A DNA stretch of 64,000 bases. It comes from Nicotiana tabacum. Lineage: Eukaryota > Streptophyta > Magnoliopsida > Solanales > Solanaceae. Location of the stretch: NCBI RefSeq assembly GCF_000715075.1, contig NC_134082.1, positions 190,081,948 through 190,145,947 of the forward strand, given 5' to 3'. Shown in pieces: positions 1 through 11,677 of the stretch. The position numbers and the translations under genes are program-made. How positions within the stretch are numbered: the stretch's first letter is position 1; each line of letters begins with the position of its first letter. The notes beneath the pieces were generated by a model. It was not told the origin of the DNA, made no database searches, and saw only the letters and a list, made by a program, of their open reading frames with translations.

Positions 1-288
1 TGCAAGGTGTGAATTCAGCTAAGGTACGCAGTCATGTTTTCGTGCTGCGTGTAGTTATTGATTTGGTGAGCGTATGTTGGAATAGGCCTGGCAGAGAATT
101 TTGGATGTTTGAATTAGGCTCTAAGGCTTATTTGCCTTAGTGAAAAAGGGTATCTTCAGATTGATCGAGCTAGGGTGCCCAGTTGAGTTGTAGTAGCACG
201 GGTAGGTGCTTGAAGTGTTAAATAATGATTTCAGACTACTTTAGTATAGTTCTCAGCACGTTTGAGGACGAACGTATGTTTAAGTGGA
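1..288 (+). mobile_element. 3' internal tail of a Ty3/gypsy element, upstream of its LTR
   Basis: This stretch has no convincing reading frame. It ends with GAGGACGAACGTATG and a purine-leaning segment directly before TGTAACGACCCG at 289, which is the arrangement seen at the internal/3' LTR junction of chromovirus-type gypsy elements in Solanaceae (family knowledge, from memory). I read it as the untranslated tail after a pol gene that lies outside the window. The assignment rests on the junction only. Confidence 0.5.
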
Positions 289-2725
289 TGTAACGACCCG
301 ACGGGTCATTTTGCGCTCTAACGCATCGTTTAGCAGTTTGAGGCCATGAGCAGCTTCACTTCAGGTATTATGACTTGTGCGCACGATTGGAATTGAATTC
401 CCGAAAGTTCTGAGTTGATTTGGAAAGAGAATTCTCATTTCAGAAACTTTAAGTAGAGAGAATTGACTAAGGTTGGATTTTTGAGTAAATGGCTTTGGAA
501 TCGGGATTCGAAGGTTCCAGCAGGTTCGTATGATGATTTAGGACTTGGGCGTATGTCCGGATCGGGTTTTCGAAGACCTGGGAACGTTTTGGCGCCTATT
601 GTGGAAGTTAGCATTTTAGAAGAAATTTCACAAGTTTGGGTTGAAGTGCATTTCAGTGTATCGATGTCCATTTGGGATTCCGAGTCTGGGAGTAGCTATG
701 TATGGTGATTCTAGAGTTGGGAGCGCGATCGGAAGTGAATTCGAAGGTCCGTAGGTCATTTGGGAGTGATTTGGCTAAAGATAGAAATTTTAAGGTTTTT
801 GAGAAGTTTGACCAAGAGTTGACTTTTTGATAACGGGGTCGGATTCCGATTCCGGAAGTTGGAGTAGGTCCGTAATGACAAATATGACTTGCGCGCAAAA
901 TTTGAGGTCAATCGGATGTGATTTGATAGGTTTAAACATCGAAAGTAGAAGTTTGAAATTCTAAAGTTCATAAAGCTTGGATTGGAGGTCGATTTGTGGT
1001 TATAGCATTGTTTGATATGATTTGAGGCCTCGAGCAAGTCCGTAATGTGTTTTGGGACTGGTTGGTATGATTAGTTGGAGTCCTGGGGGCCTCGAGTGGA
1101 AATTCAGGTGGTTAACGAATCGAAAACGGAATTTTGGAGAAGGCTGAAGTTGCTGGTTGCTGGTGTAACCGCACCTACGAAAGTAGGGCCACAAGTGCGG
1201 AGCCGCAGAAGCGGCCTTCGTGCCGCAGAAGTGGAAATGGATGGCTAGGCTGGGACCGCAGATGCGGGACCGCACCTGCGGAAAGAGACGTGCAGATGTA
1301 GAAGTTGAAGGCTTGGGGGAAGACCGCAGAAGCAGTCAATAGATCCCAGGTACGAAAGGACTGGAGGCATTGAGTGTTTTAAAAATCGGGATTTCGCCAT
1401 TTTTTCACATTTTTCTCTTGACTTGGGATATTCTTGGAGGGTTTCAAGAGGGGTTTTTAATCATCAACGATAAGGTAAGCTATCCCCACCTATCTTGAGT
1501 TAAATACATTGATTATGTACGGATTTGAGCATGAAAGTTGTAGAAACTTGGGGTTTGAGGGAAAACCTAGAAAATCGATATTCTTGGAATTTTACCACGA
1601 TTTTGGGTATGAAATTGAGAGTAAATTATATATTTGAGTTCGTGACGTTATGGGTAAAGTTTATCTTCGAAAATTTTAGGAATCCGGGCCCGTGGGCCCG
1701 TGGGCAATTTTGTCAACTTTTCGATCGGGGTTTGGATTTGTTATAAATTGGGTTGTAATGAGTAATTGAATGTATATTAAAGGATTTGCATAATTATTGG
1801 CTAGTTTTGGAGCATTGTGCATTGATTCGAGTCTTCGGAAGAGCGTGGAATGTTGGTTATGGATCTCCGGAGCGAGGTGAGTCTCCTTTCTAACCTTGTA
1901 AGAGAGAATTGTCCCCATAGGTGAAATAATTGGTTATGTGCTCCTATTTGTGGGGGCTATGTACGGACGAGGTGACGAGAGTCCATACGTAGCTACTATT
2001 ATGCTATTGTCCGGGTAGTCTAGGACCCAAAAGCATGATGTGCTTGGAAATATTTGTAATCCTATTGACGGTTTGACTTGCTTAAATTCTATCGAATTGG
2101 TAAATGAATATCTAAAAGGATTAAAATTCTTTTTTCTTAAATCGTTTAAAAAAAAATAAAGGGAGGATTTGGATTTTCCTTGGATAGTTGTTCCCTAATG
2201 AAGTATTGATTAACTGCTATCTGGCTTTATGAATTATAATTGTTGTTTTAATAAAATTTCATGATCTCCTTACATTTTCACTATATTATCGTTGGACCAC
2301 TAGTAAGTGTCGAAGTCGACCTCTCATCTCTACTTCTTCGAGATTAGACGGTATACTCATTGGGTACACGTTGTTTTCGTACTCATACTACACTTGCATT
2401 GCATTTTTTGTGCACAGGTTCATATGTGGCTAGTGCTTAGTGGCATAGCGGCATGGTTAATACGGAGACTTAGGTGAGTTGCATTTATCGAGATGTCCGT
2501 AGCCAGCATATTCTCCTTCAGAGTATTGTACTGTATTTTCATTTCTGTCTACTTGTTTTCACACAGTTACTGTATTTTATTTCATTCCTTAGAAATTGCT
2601 CATGTACTTGTGACACCGGGTTCTGGGATGATCACGGGATTTTTCAGTAGTTAAATTTTGTAAAGACAACCTCTTTTATCCAGCGGAGTTTATTATTTGT
2701 TATTTATTTGTTTAAAGGAAATAAT
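289..2725 (+). mobile_element. Old Ty3/gypsy LTR, left part (interrupted by the OUTER Tat element)
   Basis: The LTR begins with TGTAACGACCCGACGGGTC, which contains a small inverted repeat (CGACCC/GGGTCG), and runs to the insertion point of the OUTER element at 2725/2726. It resumes at 48288 and ends GGGTCGTGACA at 48391, giving TG...CA ends. From about 1150 to 1340 it contains short GC-rich repeats of the form ACCGCAGAAGCGG; the same motif is seen in the LTR at 62490-62740, so the two belong to related families. The 3' third (about 2453-2720) is similar to the LTR end fragment at 48392-48768. Short open frames here are not believable genes. Confidence 0.75.
1150..1340. repeat. GC-rich short-motif repeat inside the old LTR
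   Basis: Several copies of CCGCAGAAGCGG / CCGCACCTGCGG-like words occur in under 200 bp, many of them short palindromes (CCGCxxxxGCGG). The equivalent run in the right-hand LTR is at about 62490-62740. They are a variable low-complexity part of this LTR family. Confidence 0.6.
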
Positions 2726-3469
2726 TGTGAGAACGTGATTTTTGCTTCACGAAAACTACTCCAAAAGAAATCGAAAAATAAAACAAATTGCCTTTGGGTA
2801 CAGTTTAAGAATTTCGCGTGACATTTTTTGTAATTATTTTGTCTGTGAGTGTTTATTTTGTTTAATTAATTAAAAAATACAAAAATACATGTTGCATGCA
2901 TATTTGGGATTTAATTGTGCATTTTGGAATTAATTAAACCATAGTTTGGTTTTAAAAGAAAGAAAAACACAAAAATATGTATTTGTTCTATTTTTGTCAA
3001 TTAGTGTACAATTGTGTGATTTTTGTTTCTAATTGGTGTTAAATTTTGTGTGTTAATTGTAGTTAAGTGTTAATTAATATTTTGTAGGTTTTACAATTTA
3101 TTGTAGAATTTTTTGCTAATCAAAAGAAAAGAAAACAAAAAACAATAAGTGAAAATACCTACAAAATTGGAACTGGGCCGTCCAAAACAACCCAAAACCA
3201 AGCCCAATTCAACACCCCTCACCCGGTCCAATTTGGTCTATCTCTCAGACTAACCGAAACGACGTCGTATCAGGCCAATTGATCCAAGTCGTTCATTCCG
3301 CTTGATCCAACGGTCCAGATCACCCCATCCTCACCCGGTCTAGCCCGACCCGCTTTGCATTCAAAACCGACCTAGCCCCCGCCTAAAAGAAACGGTGTCG
3401 TTTCTATTAAGTGTTTAATCCAGTCCGTTAATCTTAATTAATCCAACGGACTGGATCGAATCCTTCATC

Positions 3470-3482
3470 CACTATATATTCC
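3470..3482 (+). promoter_or_regulatory. TATA-like box of the OUTER 5' LTR
   Basis: ACTATATATTCCCAAACC follows a U3-like segment of about 745 bp and is conserved at about 44745 in the 3' LTR. Transcription would be expected to start about 30 bp further on, near the pyrimidine-rich run at 3510-3530. This is inference from position and consensus. Confidence 0.55.
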
Positions 3483-4170
3483 CAAACCCTACCCCGCCCG
3501 ACCCCCAAGCCAGCCCCCCCCCCCCCCACCTCTTTGTCTCTGAGCTTCAGAGACCAAACAGACCCTCCGCCTCTTACCATCGTGCTCCGCCCACCGAAAA
3601 TCGCCTCACGGCAGTTCTGGTGGTCCAAACGACCCCATCTTTTCACTACTGATTCCCCTCGACCTCCCCATACTGAATCCCTAACTCTTGTCCCTCGAAT
3701 CCCAGCCGTGTGCTTCGAATATTAGATCCAAAATCAGTTCGGAACCCTATATCGTCCAATGGCCTCCAATTTCACACCACAGCTTCCCCAAGACTTCCTC
3801 GTTCCAGTCCCATACTCATTTCCCTTCGAATCATCCCCCAGCTTCTCGAATCTTCAATTGAAGATTCGAGCAAACCATGAACCAAAACCAATCCACCCCA
3901 AATTCATACCCTCACACCCCCTGACCTCCCTCGTGCCCAAACCACCTTTGGTTTGGGTCGAATCTGGCTAGAAACACTCGAACCCCAAATTGAAACGTAA
4001 GAACCCTAGAAAACCAAAACTGGTTTCTGTCCAAAATTTAAGGGAATTTGGGTGTTTAACTGACCTTAGTCGAAGTGTTCTCAGTTGAGAACACTCGATT
4101 AAGGTCCGTTGACCTCAAAAAGTTCAAGTCCGAGTCGATTCAAGTCCGTCTGTTCTTTGTTCTATTTAAG

Positions 4171-4176
4171 GTATTT
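4171..4176 (+). promoter_or_regulatory. Candidate splice donor in OUTER LTR leader
   Basis: TTTAAG|GTATTT with the cut before 4171; the 3' LTR copy is at 45439. Together with the acceptor TGTGCAG at 30414 directly before the ORF1 start, it could define a leader intron. There is no transcript evidence. Confidence 0.3.
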
Positions 4177-7100
4177 TTCCTTCTTTCCTTTTATTCTATT
4201 TTGATGTTTTAAATGTCTGTTTAATTGTTTAGTATTGTTATATTAATTTTTCAATTTTTTGTCGATTGTTTTGTTCTTCTCCCTCAGACCTTTTATTTGG
4301 TCGAATTTGTTTCTGCTCGTTGTTGTGTATAATTATAGGCTATGTAATCAATTCGAATAAATTTCGTCGATTAGTTAAGTCTTATTATAAATCCCTGTTC
4401 TTGTAAATACCGCTTGAATTACCTGATTATCTATTTCTGATTGATTGTTGTCAATTGCTGTAGGCAATCGGTTAATTAGTTATCGTCGATTAATTCAGTT
4501 TTATTAGTAGTTTCGTTAAATGGTTTGAGGTCGAATGTTGTATGTGCTGATCTTTAGGCAATTAGCTTCAGGGCATTGTCAATATGTTGAAAATGATCAT
4601 GCATTCTTGTATAGGTTTGACTTAGAATCCCTGCATTCATGTTGATTTTGATTCAGCTTCAGCTTCAGTTTTAATGATTCTGTTGAGTTCTGTGTTGTGT
4701 TAGTTTGGTTTTGATTTAAATTCAGTTCATTTGTTTCAATTGGAATACAACCTTAGTCATTCAGTTGTCAGGAGGATTGGTTATAGCTGTTAATCAGAAT
4801 TAGTTTTAGATAATTGTTAGCTTGAATAGATTTTAGAGTTAAAAGGTTTTAATGCAGATGAATAGATTGCATTGGGGCAGTAATATTTATGCATTTCAGG
4901 GGTGATTTGGGAATGGAACAATTAGGATAATATTTTAATGTTAGAGTCTTGTTAGTGGGGTATTAAATGTCTTTAAATTAATAAGTTAATGGGGAACAAG
5001 AGGGAATTGGGGCTGAAGATAAGGAAAAGCATTCCTTAGTGGGTTTTAAGTGAAAATATGCAGATTTTGGTTGCTTGGGGGGGTCGGGCAGTTAAGTTTT
5101 AAAAGGGGGGGCAGGTTTGTGATGGATAAAAAAAAGGAGAAGGCATTTGGACTGATGAGGGGAATTTTTTGGGGAGATCAGAAATTCAGAATTAGAAATA
5201 TATAAAATAGACTGACTTTTAATGTTGAGGAGGTCAGTTGAGTTTGAGAGTGAAAGTGACTGGATTTTAACACAAAAGTTCAGATAGTTAGAGAGTGAAA
5301 ATAGGCTGGATTTCAATACTAAGAATTCAATATTGAGAGTAAGAAAGTCTAGTCTTCTTTGATTGCTGAAAATCAGTTAAAAGAGTTGAGTTTTCTTGAA
5401 AGTGTTCTTCTTTGAGAGTTAAAGAATAGAGAATCAGAAAGTACTGTTTCATTCTATTTCTGAGTTGATTTCTGCTCTCTGTTTGTTTCTGGGAGTTGAC
5501 TGGTTCAGTTTGGTATTGCTGGGGTTGTCAACTGGTTTTTCTGAGTTTGTTGTGGGTTTCCCGTTACTGTTCCATTGGTTATTGCTGGGATTTTGCTGGT
5601 TTTAATCTGTTATTGGGTTGTTGTTGTTTGTTGTTGTTGTTGTGTTGCTACTGCATCTGCTATTTCTCATCTTCCTTTTCTTTTCTTTCCAATACCAGGT
5701 ACACGACTGTAACACTGGTTATTATAAGCTGAAATATGTGGAAGCATGAATACATATAAAAATGGAGGTCTGAAGTTTTATTCAGCTTTTTCTTTGTTTA
5801 CTGATTGTAGTTAGAACATTTTGTATACTACTGCTATGTATATTTCTGCTGCTTTGTATAGTTGGACTGTTATATGTTGAGGCCTAAGTAATGTAGACGC
5901 AATGGTTTAGTATAGTTTAGATTTGATTTGTATATGATTGTATAAAGTGGACTGAAGTTGGACGTGTATGTTTATGCTAATTAGCCTGCATATTGGTGTT
6001 AATCACCAATCTTGATGTAAGATGATTTATCCATGTGGTTTAAATGTTGAAAAAAAATCAGAATAGTTTGAAGCATGAGACAAAAATGTGAGATTTACAT
6101 CTTTCGCGTGTAGTGATAAGTAGAAACTGGTTGTTATTTAGGATATAGGCATTAATTCAAGGACATCCTTTTAACATTTGTTTGCTAATAACATTTCAAT
6201 CACATTTTAATATTCAAAACTGGGTATTTTGAATATTGATCTAGTAAGGCTAACTTGAATCGATTGGTTTAATCAGTCGCTTCGCGTCTTTGGAAAAAAT
6301 CATGCTTTTAGTAGTGACTTGAACAACTCCAAATGTAGTAGTGGTAGTAGAATTAATAATAAAATTAGGATTCTTCTCTTTTTTTTAGAGAAAAAAATAT
6401 ATATAGAAAATCGTAGTCATTTTAGCATGGACCTTTAAATAAAACATTTAGAATTCAGGATGGGTCGTTTAGTGAATTTCACGGTCCTCCCCAAAGATAA
6501 CGCACTAGTCACTTTAGGAGTGTTTTAATAATTTACTTTCTTAAACCCGGGTGCACATTTATGTGACCCAAATCCAAATCTTGACGGAGTCGAAATGTGT
6601 CGATAACCACGGGTGCATTGATGTGACGTGGTTCGAGATGTATTTTACGACGTCACAATAATAATAATTGTAAGCACGTGATTTTTGACCCTCCCCGAGG
6701 ATTTTCACATTTTTCTTTAGCATAAATATGAAATTGGGTCTAATATAGCCATTTTAATTATTTTACTTTATTTCGTTGCAAAAAAGAAAAAAAATCACAA
6801 AATATATATATAAATTTTAGTTTATGTATTTCTCATAAACTTGAAAAATACAAGAATTGTACTTTATTTTGGTACTTTATATAAATTCGAAAATTACAAA
6901 AAATATAATTCGATTAATGTTTTGTAGTCGTTTTAATTTTGGAAAAATACAAAAAAATATTACTTTATATTTTTGTCTTTATTAAAAAACGAAAATTACA
7001 AAAAAAATAGTTTTATTAATATTCTATAGTCATTTTAACTTTGAAAAATACAAAAAATATTGCTTCATATTTTATCTTAATATTTAAAAAACGAAAATTA

Positions 7101-7350
7101 CAAAAATAGTTTTATTAATATTTTGTAGCTATTTTAAATCTTGAAAAAATATTTAAAAAGATATAGTTTTGTTTGAATACTAGTCTTATTTTTGGTAGTT
7201 ATTTTGCTTACATAGGACTAGTTAAGCAACGTGTTCCTATTTCTCGGGTCCGGGCAAAAGAATAATATTCGGGTTCAAACTACCCGGTTTTAGGCCTAAT
7301 TTCGGACCTAACCCATAATAAACCGTGTCCAGGACACATGGGGAACCCCA

Positions 7351-7360
7351 CCACGCGTGG
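7351..7360. promoter_or_regulatory. CCACGCGTGG palindrome in the INNER LTR
   Basis: A perfect 10-bp palindrome with an ACGCGT core, single in the 5' LTR and present twice in the 3' LTR (26611-26620 and 26643-26652). Such cores can be bound by plant bZIP/bHLH or CAMTA-like factors, but binding here is only a possibility. Confidence 0.35.
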
Positions 7361-7510
7361 GGGTCATTTTTCTTGGCAAAACATTACAAAACACGGACAA
7401 AGGCAAAAGCATGAGAGGACTTTGAAAAATTGGGAAGAAAACTACTGTTCCTCTTTCTTCTTAAAAAGAAGAAAGAAAGAAAACCTACTGAAAAAAGAGA
7501 AAAACCCAGC

Positions 7511-7742
7511 GACCACCACCAGTCACGACCCAACGACGCCGGAACCACCACGTCCAAACCCACCTTGCGACCACCACCAGTCACGACCCAAGGACGCCGG
7601 AACCACCACGTCCAAACCCACCTTGCGACCACTACCAGTCACGACCCAACGATGCCGGAACCACCACGTCCAAACCCACCTTGAGACCACCACCAGTCAC
7701 GACCCAACGACGCCGGAACTACCACGTCCAAACCCACCAGCA
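7511..7742 (+). repeat. 58-bp tandem repeat, 4 copies, in INNER 5' LTR
   Basis: Units start at 7511, 7569, 7627 and 7685 and each begins GACCACCACCAGTCACGACC. Copies differ by only a few bases. Because 58 is not a multiple of three and the unit has no stop in any forward frame, long Thr/Pro/His-rich frames appear by chance. Confidence 0.9.
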
Positions 7743-8054
7743 ACCACCATCGCCCAGCTCCCTCTCCATCCCGTCACCTTCCCAAGCTCAACCACCACCA
7801 TCAACAAAGCCCGCCACCAGCCTCACGTCCAAAAACCCCTCAACCCTACTGTCCAAACCACCAGCTCAGTCCTCGACCACTGCTCCGACGACCTTGCTGT
7901 TCGTCGCCCCCATGTCCAGCGACGCCTCCAGCCAGTAAACACTGCCCGTCAACCCCACAGTCGTCGACCAAACAATCCATCAGCTTCACGCCAAGCAGCC
8001 CTGCGGCTGTTTCCCTCATCCTCACGCCCACTAACTGAACAGGAGTTCATGGAG

Positions 8055-8060
8055 GTGAGT
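8055..8060 (+). promoter_or_regulatory. Candidate splice donor in INNER 5' LTR
   Basis: ATGGAG|GTGAGT is a near-ideal plant 5' splice site, conserved at 27347 in the 3' LTR. A matching acceptor (AATGTGCAG) ends at 11676, just before the ORF1 start. If used, the intron would remove the rest of the leader and deliver ORF1 as a spliced subgenomic message. No transcript is available. Confidence 0.35.
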
Positions 8061-9553
8061 TGCCCGACCTTGTGTTGAAGTCAGTTCCAGTCCAAAGTCC
8101 AAAAGCTGAGTCGAGGTCCGGTTCGAGGTGTTTGTCCGAGGTTTCGTCATTGTTCCTCGTCGAGTAAGGTCAGGTTCGAGTCCCGTAGGAGGCACTGTTT
8201 GTTGTTCTAGGATTGTCAAGGTTCGAAGGTTAGTGTTCTTCGTCCTTTGTTTCATTGCGTTCGATTCGCATATTATGGTTTAAGATGAATGTCAACAATG
8301 CAATTTTCGTCGCTTTTGTTAAAAATGTTCATCTTATGATTAGTTACTGCATATGCTTAAAGTAAATGTGAGAAAATATTGTGAACTTAAGTTTTTTGTA
8401 CGAGAATGTCTACTTCTATGCATATATTTGTGTTTATTAAGGGAACAATTTGACATCCGGTGATTTGTTGCGAACATATGTGCTCGCATATATTATGTAT
8501 TCTCGTTGTAATGGGTACGTGAACGTCTGAATGAAAAAAATCATGACTACTAGCGTTTAAACTTTATTTCTCATTTGTTAGTAATGGAAGTTGGGTTTAA
8601 TAACAATAACAATACGTTAGCAAAGTTAGGAATAATAGGAACCCTATTAAAATTCTTAGAATTCGGGACAGGCCGCTTAGCGAATTTCATGGCCCTTCCC
8701 AAAATAACAATACGCTAGTTGCTTTAAGCGCGTATTTAATAATGTTACCTTCTTAACTCGGGTGCACATTTATGTGACCCAAATCCAAGTCTCAACGGAG
8801 TCGAAATGTGTTTCTAATCACGGGTACATTGATTGTGACGTGGTCTGAGACGCATTTCCATAACATTGTAAATTCTTTTAAAAAATAATAATAATAAAAT
8901 GAGGCGAGCCTCGCCAAATAAAAGGGACAAATTGCGGGGCCCACACAAAATATATGTATTAAATACTTAGATTCCGGGACGGGCCGTTTAGCAAATTTCA
9001 CGGCCCTACCCCAAAAATAATAATGCGCTAGTTGCTTTAGGCGCGACTTTAATAATGATATCTCCCTAAATTCGGGTGCACATTTATGTGGCCCAAATCC
9101 AAATCTCAACTGAGTCGAAATATGTCAATAACCACGGGTGCATTGATGTAACGTGGTTCGAGATATGTTTTCACGACGTTGCAAGTCCTATAAAAATAAC
9201 ATGGAATGATAAAAGCGGTTAAAAGATAAAATTGGCACAGAAGTTCACATTTGTATAAAATCAGATGATCAAGCCGAATATAACAGTTGAGCGACCGTGC
9301 TAGAACCACGGAACTCGGGAATGCCTAACACTTTCTCCCGAGTTAACAGAATTCCTTACCTAGATTTCTGGTACGCAGACTGTAATATGGAGTCATTCTT
9401 TTCCTCGATTCGGGATTAAAATTGGTGACTTGGGACACCCTAAATCTCCCAAGTGGCGACTCTGAAATAAATAAATGAATCCCCTTTCGATTGTCCTTTA
9501 ATTGGAAAAAACTCCCTTGCACCCCCTCGGGTGCGGAAAAAGAAGGTGTGACA

Positions 9554-9576
9554 GCTCTGGCGACTCTGCTGGGGAT
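9554..9576 (+). other. Primer binding site of INNER
   Basis: Directly after the LTR end, GCTC is followed by TGGCGACTCTGCTGGGGA, the expected position for a tRNA primer site. Tat/Ogre elements are usually primed by tRNA-Arg or a similar tRNA (from memory); I cannot compare it with tRNA 3' ends here. Confidence 0.75.
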
Positions 9577-9949
9577 TTCTTGACCCAGAACCACTGGTTC
9601 AGGGTTAGAAATTCGAGCTTAGATAAATTGTTATATTTGGTTTTATCTGATTTTTACATGTTTGAGCCTAATGTGCCAAATGCTACTTTTACCGCTTTGA
9701 TATTATTTGAACTGTATATAAACTGTGCCGAAACCTTTCTCTTCTTACCTCCGGGGATGTGCTTACTGGCTGAGACTCCCTATTCTGTTAGTGTCATACC
9801 CTAAATAAAAGAGGCTCGGAAAGTTTCTAAGCCGGTTGGCCTTTTGGTTCCCGGAAAGGAGCTCCTTCCTCAGCTCGAGTTGTCCGCTCGGGTACACTGT
9901 CTAGAACACCGACCCAGGTTTTGAACATAGAATAACGTGACTTCATGTC

Positions 9950-10031
9950 GGATCCCTAGTAGGAACGTTTGTTTGCATCATGTGCATTTGACTTAGGGGA
10001 CTCAACACAGGGGTTGGGTCCGTCTAGGACA
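9950..10031 (+). other. Highly conserved 82-nt leader block (INNER)
   Basis: Compared by eye with 29627-29708 in OUTER, only 3 of 82 positions differ, while the flanking leader sequence is much more diverged. It lies about 400 nt after the primer site. By position it could be an RNA packaging or reverse-transcription signal; this is inference. Confidence 0.6.
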
Positions 10032-11100
10032 AGCAACTTGAAAATAATAGACCATCCTGAGGCATCCTATTTGTTTTCCGTGCATTTATTTTGTCTCGCT
10101 GACCGGTGTTTGAATATTATGAATATTGTGAAATTGAAAAAAAAAAAAAGAAATAGCGGTTAGGGAATTGATTGTTTATTTTTGAAAAAAACCTAATACA
10201 CAAATACTGTCAAAACTCTGCCGAAATTTTGAGAAAATGAAAAAGTGTCTTATTAGTTTGTTTTATTAAAAGCAAGGGAAAAATAGAAAAAAAAAGAGTA
10301 GTGGCTTTGTCTTGTTTTTCAAAAAAAAAACAAATTAGAAAAAATAGTTTGTCTTGCCATAAAAATGAAAATAAAAAAAAAGAGTCTTGTTTTGAAATGG
10401 GTTTTTATTTATTTATTTGTTTATGAAAATGCCAAAATAAAAATAAAAAATAATAAAATAGTTTGTTTTTTTAAAAAAAAATTAGTTTGTTATTAGTTGC
10501 AAATAAATTAGTTTGTTATTAGTTGCAAATATATATATATAAATCCAAAGGTTTTTCATTATTTCCTAAAATGTATATATATCTTTATTTGTTGCGAAAA
10601 TGTTTGTCTTGCAAAGTCTAGAAAAGTTCTTTTAGACTCCCAGTTTTCGAAACAAAAATCCAAAAATATTTTCCGTTATTGACTTCTTTAGAAAGTTTTT
10701 TTTAATTATTAAAAAAAAAAAAAAAAAAATATTTTCCGTTATTGACCTCTTTAGAAAGTTTTTTTTATTATTAAAAAAAATCGTATATATATATATATAA
10801 TAAAAAGAATCCGAAAATATTTTCCCTCTTCTTTAAATATTGAAAAGAAAATTCAAAATTCAAAAAAAAAACATTTTTAGAAGCATTTCTTATATTAAAG
10901 GTAAAATTACGAAAAATATTTTCTTTAGAATAATAAAAAAAACGAAAATTCAAAAAATATATATCTTAGAAGTCTTTTCTTTAAAAAAGAAAATCAATCA
11001 AAAAAAAATAATACTTCCTTTCTTCTTTTAAAATAGTTCCTTCGCACATTCAAAAAAAAAAAAAAAAGAAGTTAGTTCATCTATTTATTCCTGATTGCCC

Positions 11101-11160
11101 GAACTACGCGGGTTTGATTCTCACTGGATGTGAGATACGTAGGCAACCCTCATCGGGTCC
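11101..11160 (+). other. CTACG stem-loop family, copy 1 of INNER (before ORF1)
   Basis: Outer stem CTACG (11104-11108) with CGTAG (11138-11142); inner stem CTCAC (11120-11124) with GTGAG (11130-11134), loop TGGAT. Conserved flanks are GAACTACG, TGATTC, ATACGTAGGCA and a final GGGTCCAAC. It belongs to an eight-member family in this window (see findings). Confidence 0.65.
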
Positions 11161-11677
11161 AACCCCACCTTTTGCTAAAAAAGCCAAAAATAAATAAATA
11201 ACAAAAAAGGTATATGTCAAATTTTAATTTTGGTGATGTTGTTTTGTCATAAATAGCCGAATGTTCCCGAATGGGACGCCGGAAGGCTGACTTTGCATAA
11301 ACAGCCACCTTTGGGTCATTTTTAAGACTTGGTCCAGTCGACCCACATAGCCTTAAAAATCTTCGTCCCCGAGGCATTGAAAGGCCGTGTTTGCAATGTT
11401 GAATTTTCTATTTTTGAAAAATGATAAAAGAGTCATGAACAAGTCCGGGTGATGCCGCTTATGTCAAAAATGGCCAAATGTTCCCGAAAGGAACTCCGGA
11501 AGGGTGCCTTGGTACAGACGGCCACCTCGTTTTTTTTCCTCACACAACCTTAAAAATCTTCGTTCATGAAGTGCTGAGAGGTCGTGTTCAGAAATCCTTT
11601 TGAGAAAAATCGCATATATTTTTGTTTTTTATCAGAATAAGTGTCGTTTGTTAAAATCTTATTAATAAATGTGCAGA

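Larger units (their letters stand above)
2726..6668 (+). repeat. OUTER 5' LTR, first part
   Basis: It aligns with 43996-47930. A TATA-like box (CTATATATTCC) lies near 3472. After the TATA comes a pyrimidine-rich stretch, then a T/A-rich section with no credible ORF. The conserved U5-type two-hairpin module sits at about 6450-6640, and the LTR is cut at 6668 inside an (AAT)n run by the INNER element. The rest of this LTR is at 28852-29203, for a total of about 4.3 kb. Confidence 0.93.
6669..9553 (+). repeat. INNER 5' LTR
   Basis: 2885 bp, TG...CA. In order it holds an A/T-rich first 550 bp, a Pro/Thr-codon-like GC-rich block with four 58-bp tandem units (7511-7742), a strong splice-donor consensus at 8055, two tandem copies of a conserved U5 module (about 8660-8870 and 8970-9180), and the terminal segment ending GTGTGACA. 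The 246-codon frame at 7338-8078 is open in both LTRs but is explained by stop-poor tandem repeats, so I do not call it a gene. Confidence 0.95.
9577..11668 (+). other. INNER 5' leader (non-coding, AT-rich)
   Basis: No credible gene. It contains an 82-nt block at 9950-10031 that is almost identical in OUTER (29627-29708). Then follows a long A/T-rich low-complexity part (10130-11080) with an internal duplication of TATTTTCCGTTATTGAC (near 10667 and 10729), one copy of the CTACG stem-loop family (11101-11160), and two copies of a roughly 150-nt module with GNRA-type hairpins (about 11255-11400 and 11455-11600). Confidence 0.75.

Noticed and set aside
5496..5732. 78-codon frame with a Leu/Cys-rich, membrane-like sequence
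   Set aside because: It lies in the OUTER LTR, is only partly kept in the 3' LTR copy (46811-46996), and comes from a TTG/GTT-rich low-complexity run.
11101..11165. CTACG stem-loop copies as tRNA-derived sequence, because of a T-arm-like GGTCCAAC ending
   Set aside because: No acceptor stem, anticodon arm or internal promoter boxes in the right places; the resemblance is limited to a few bases.
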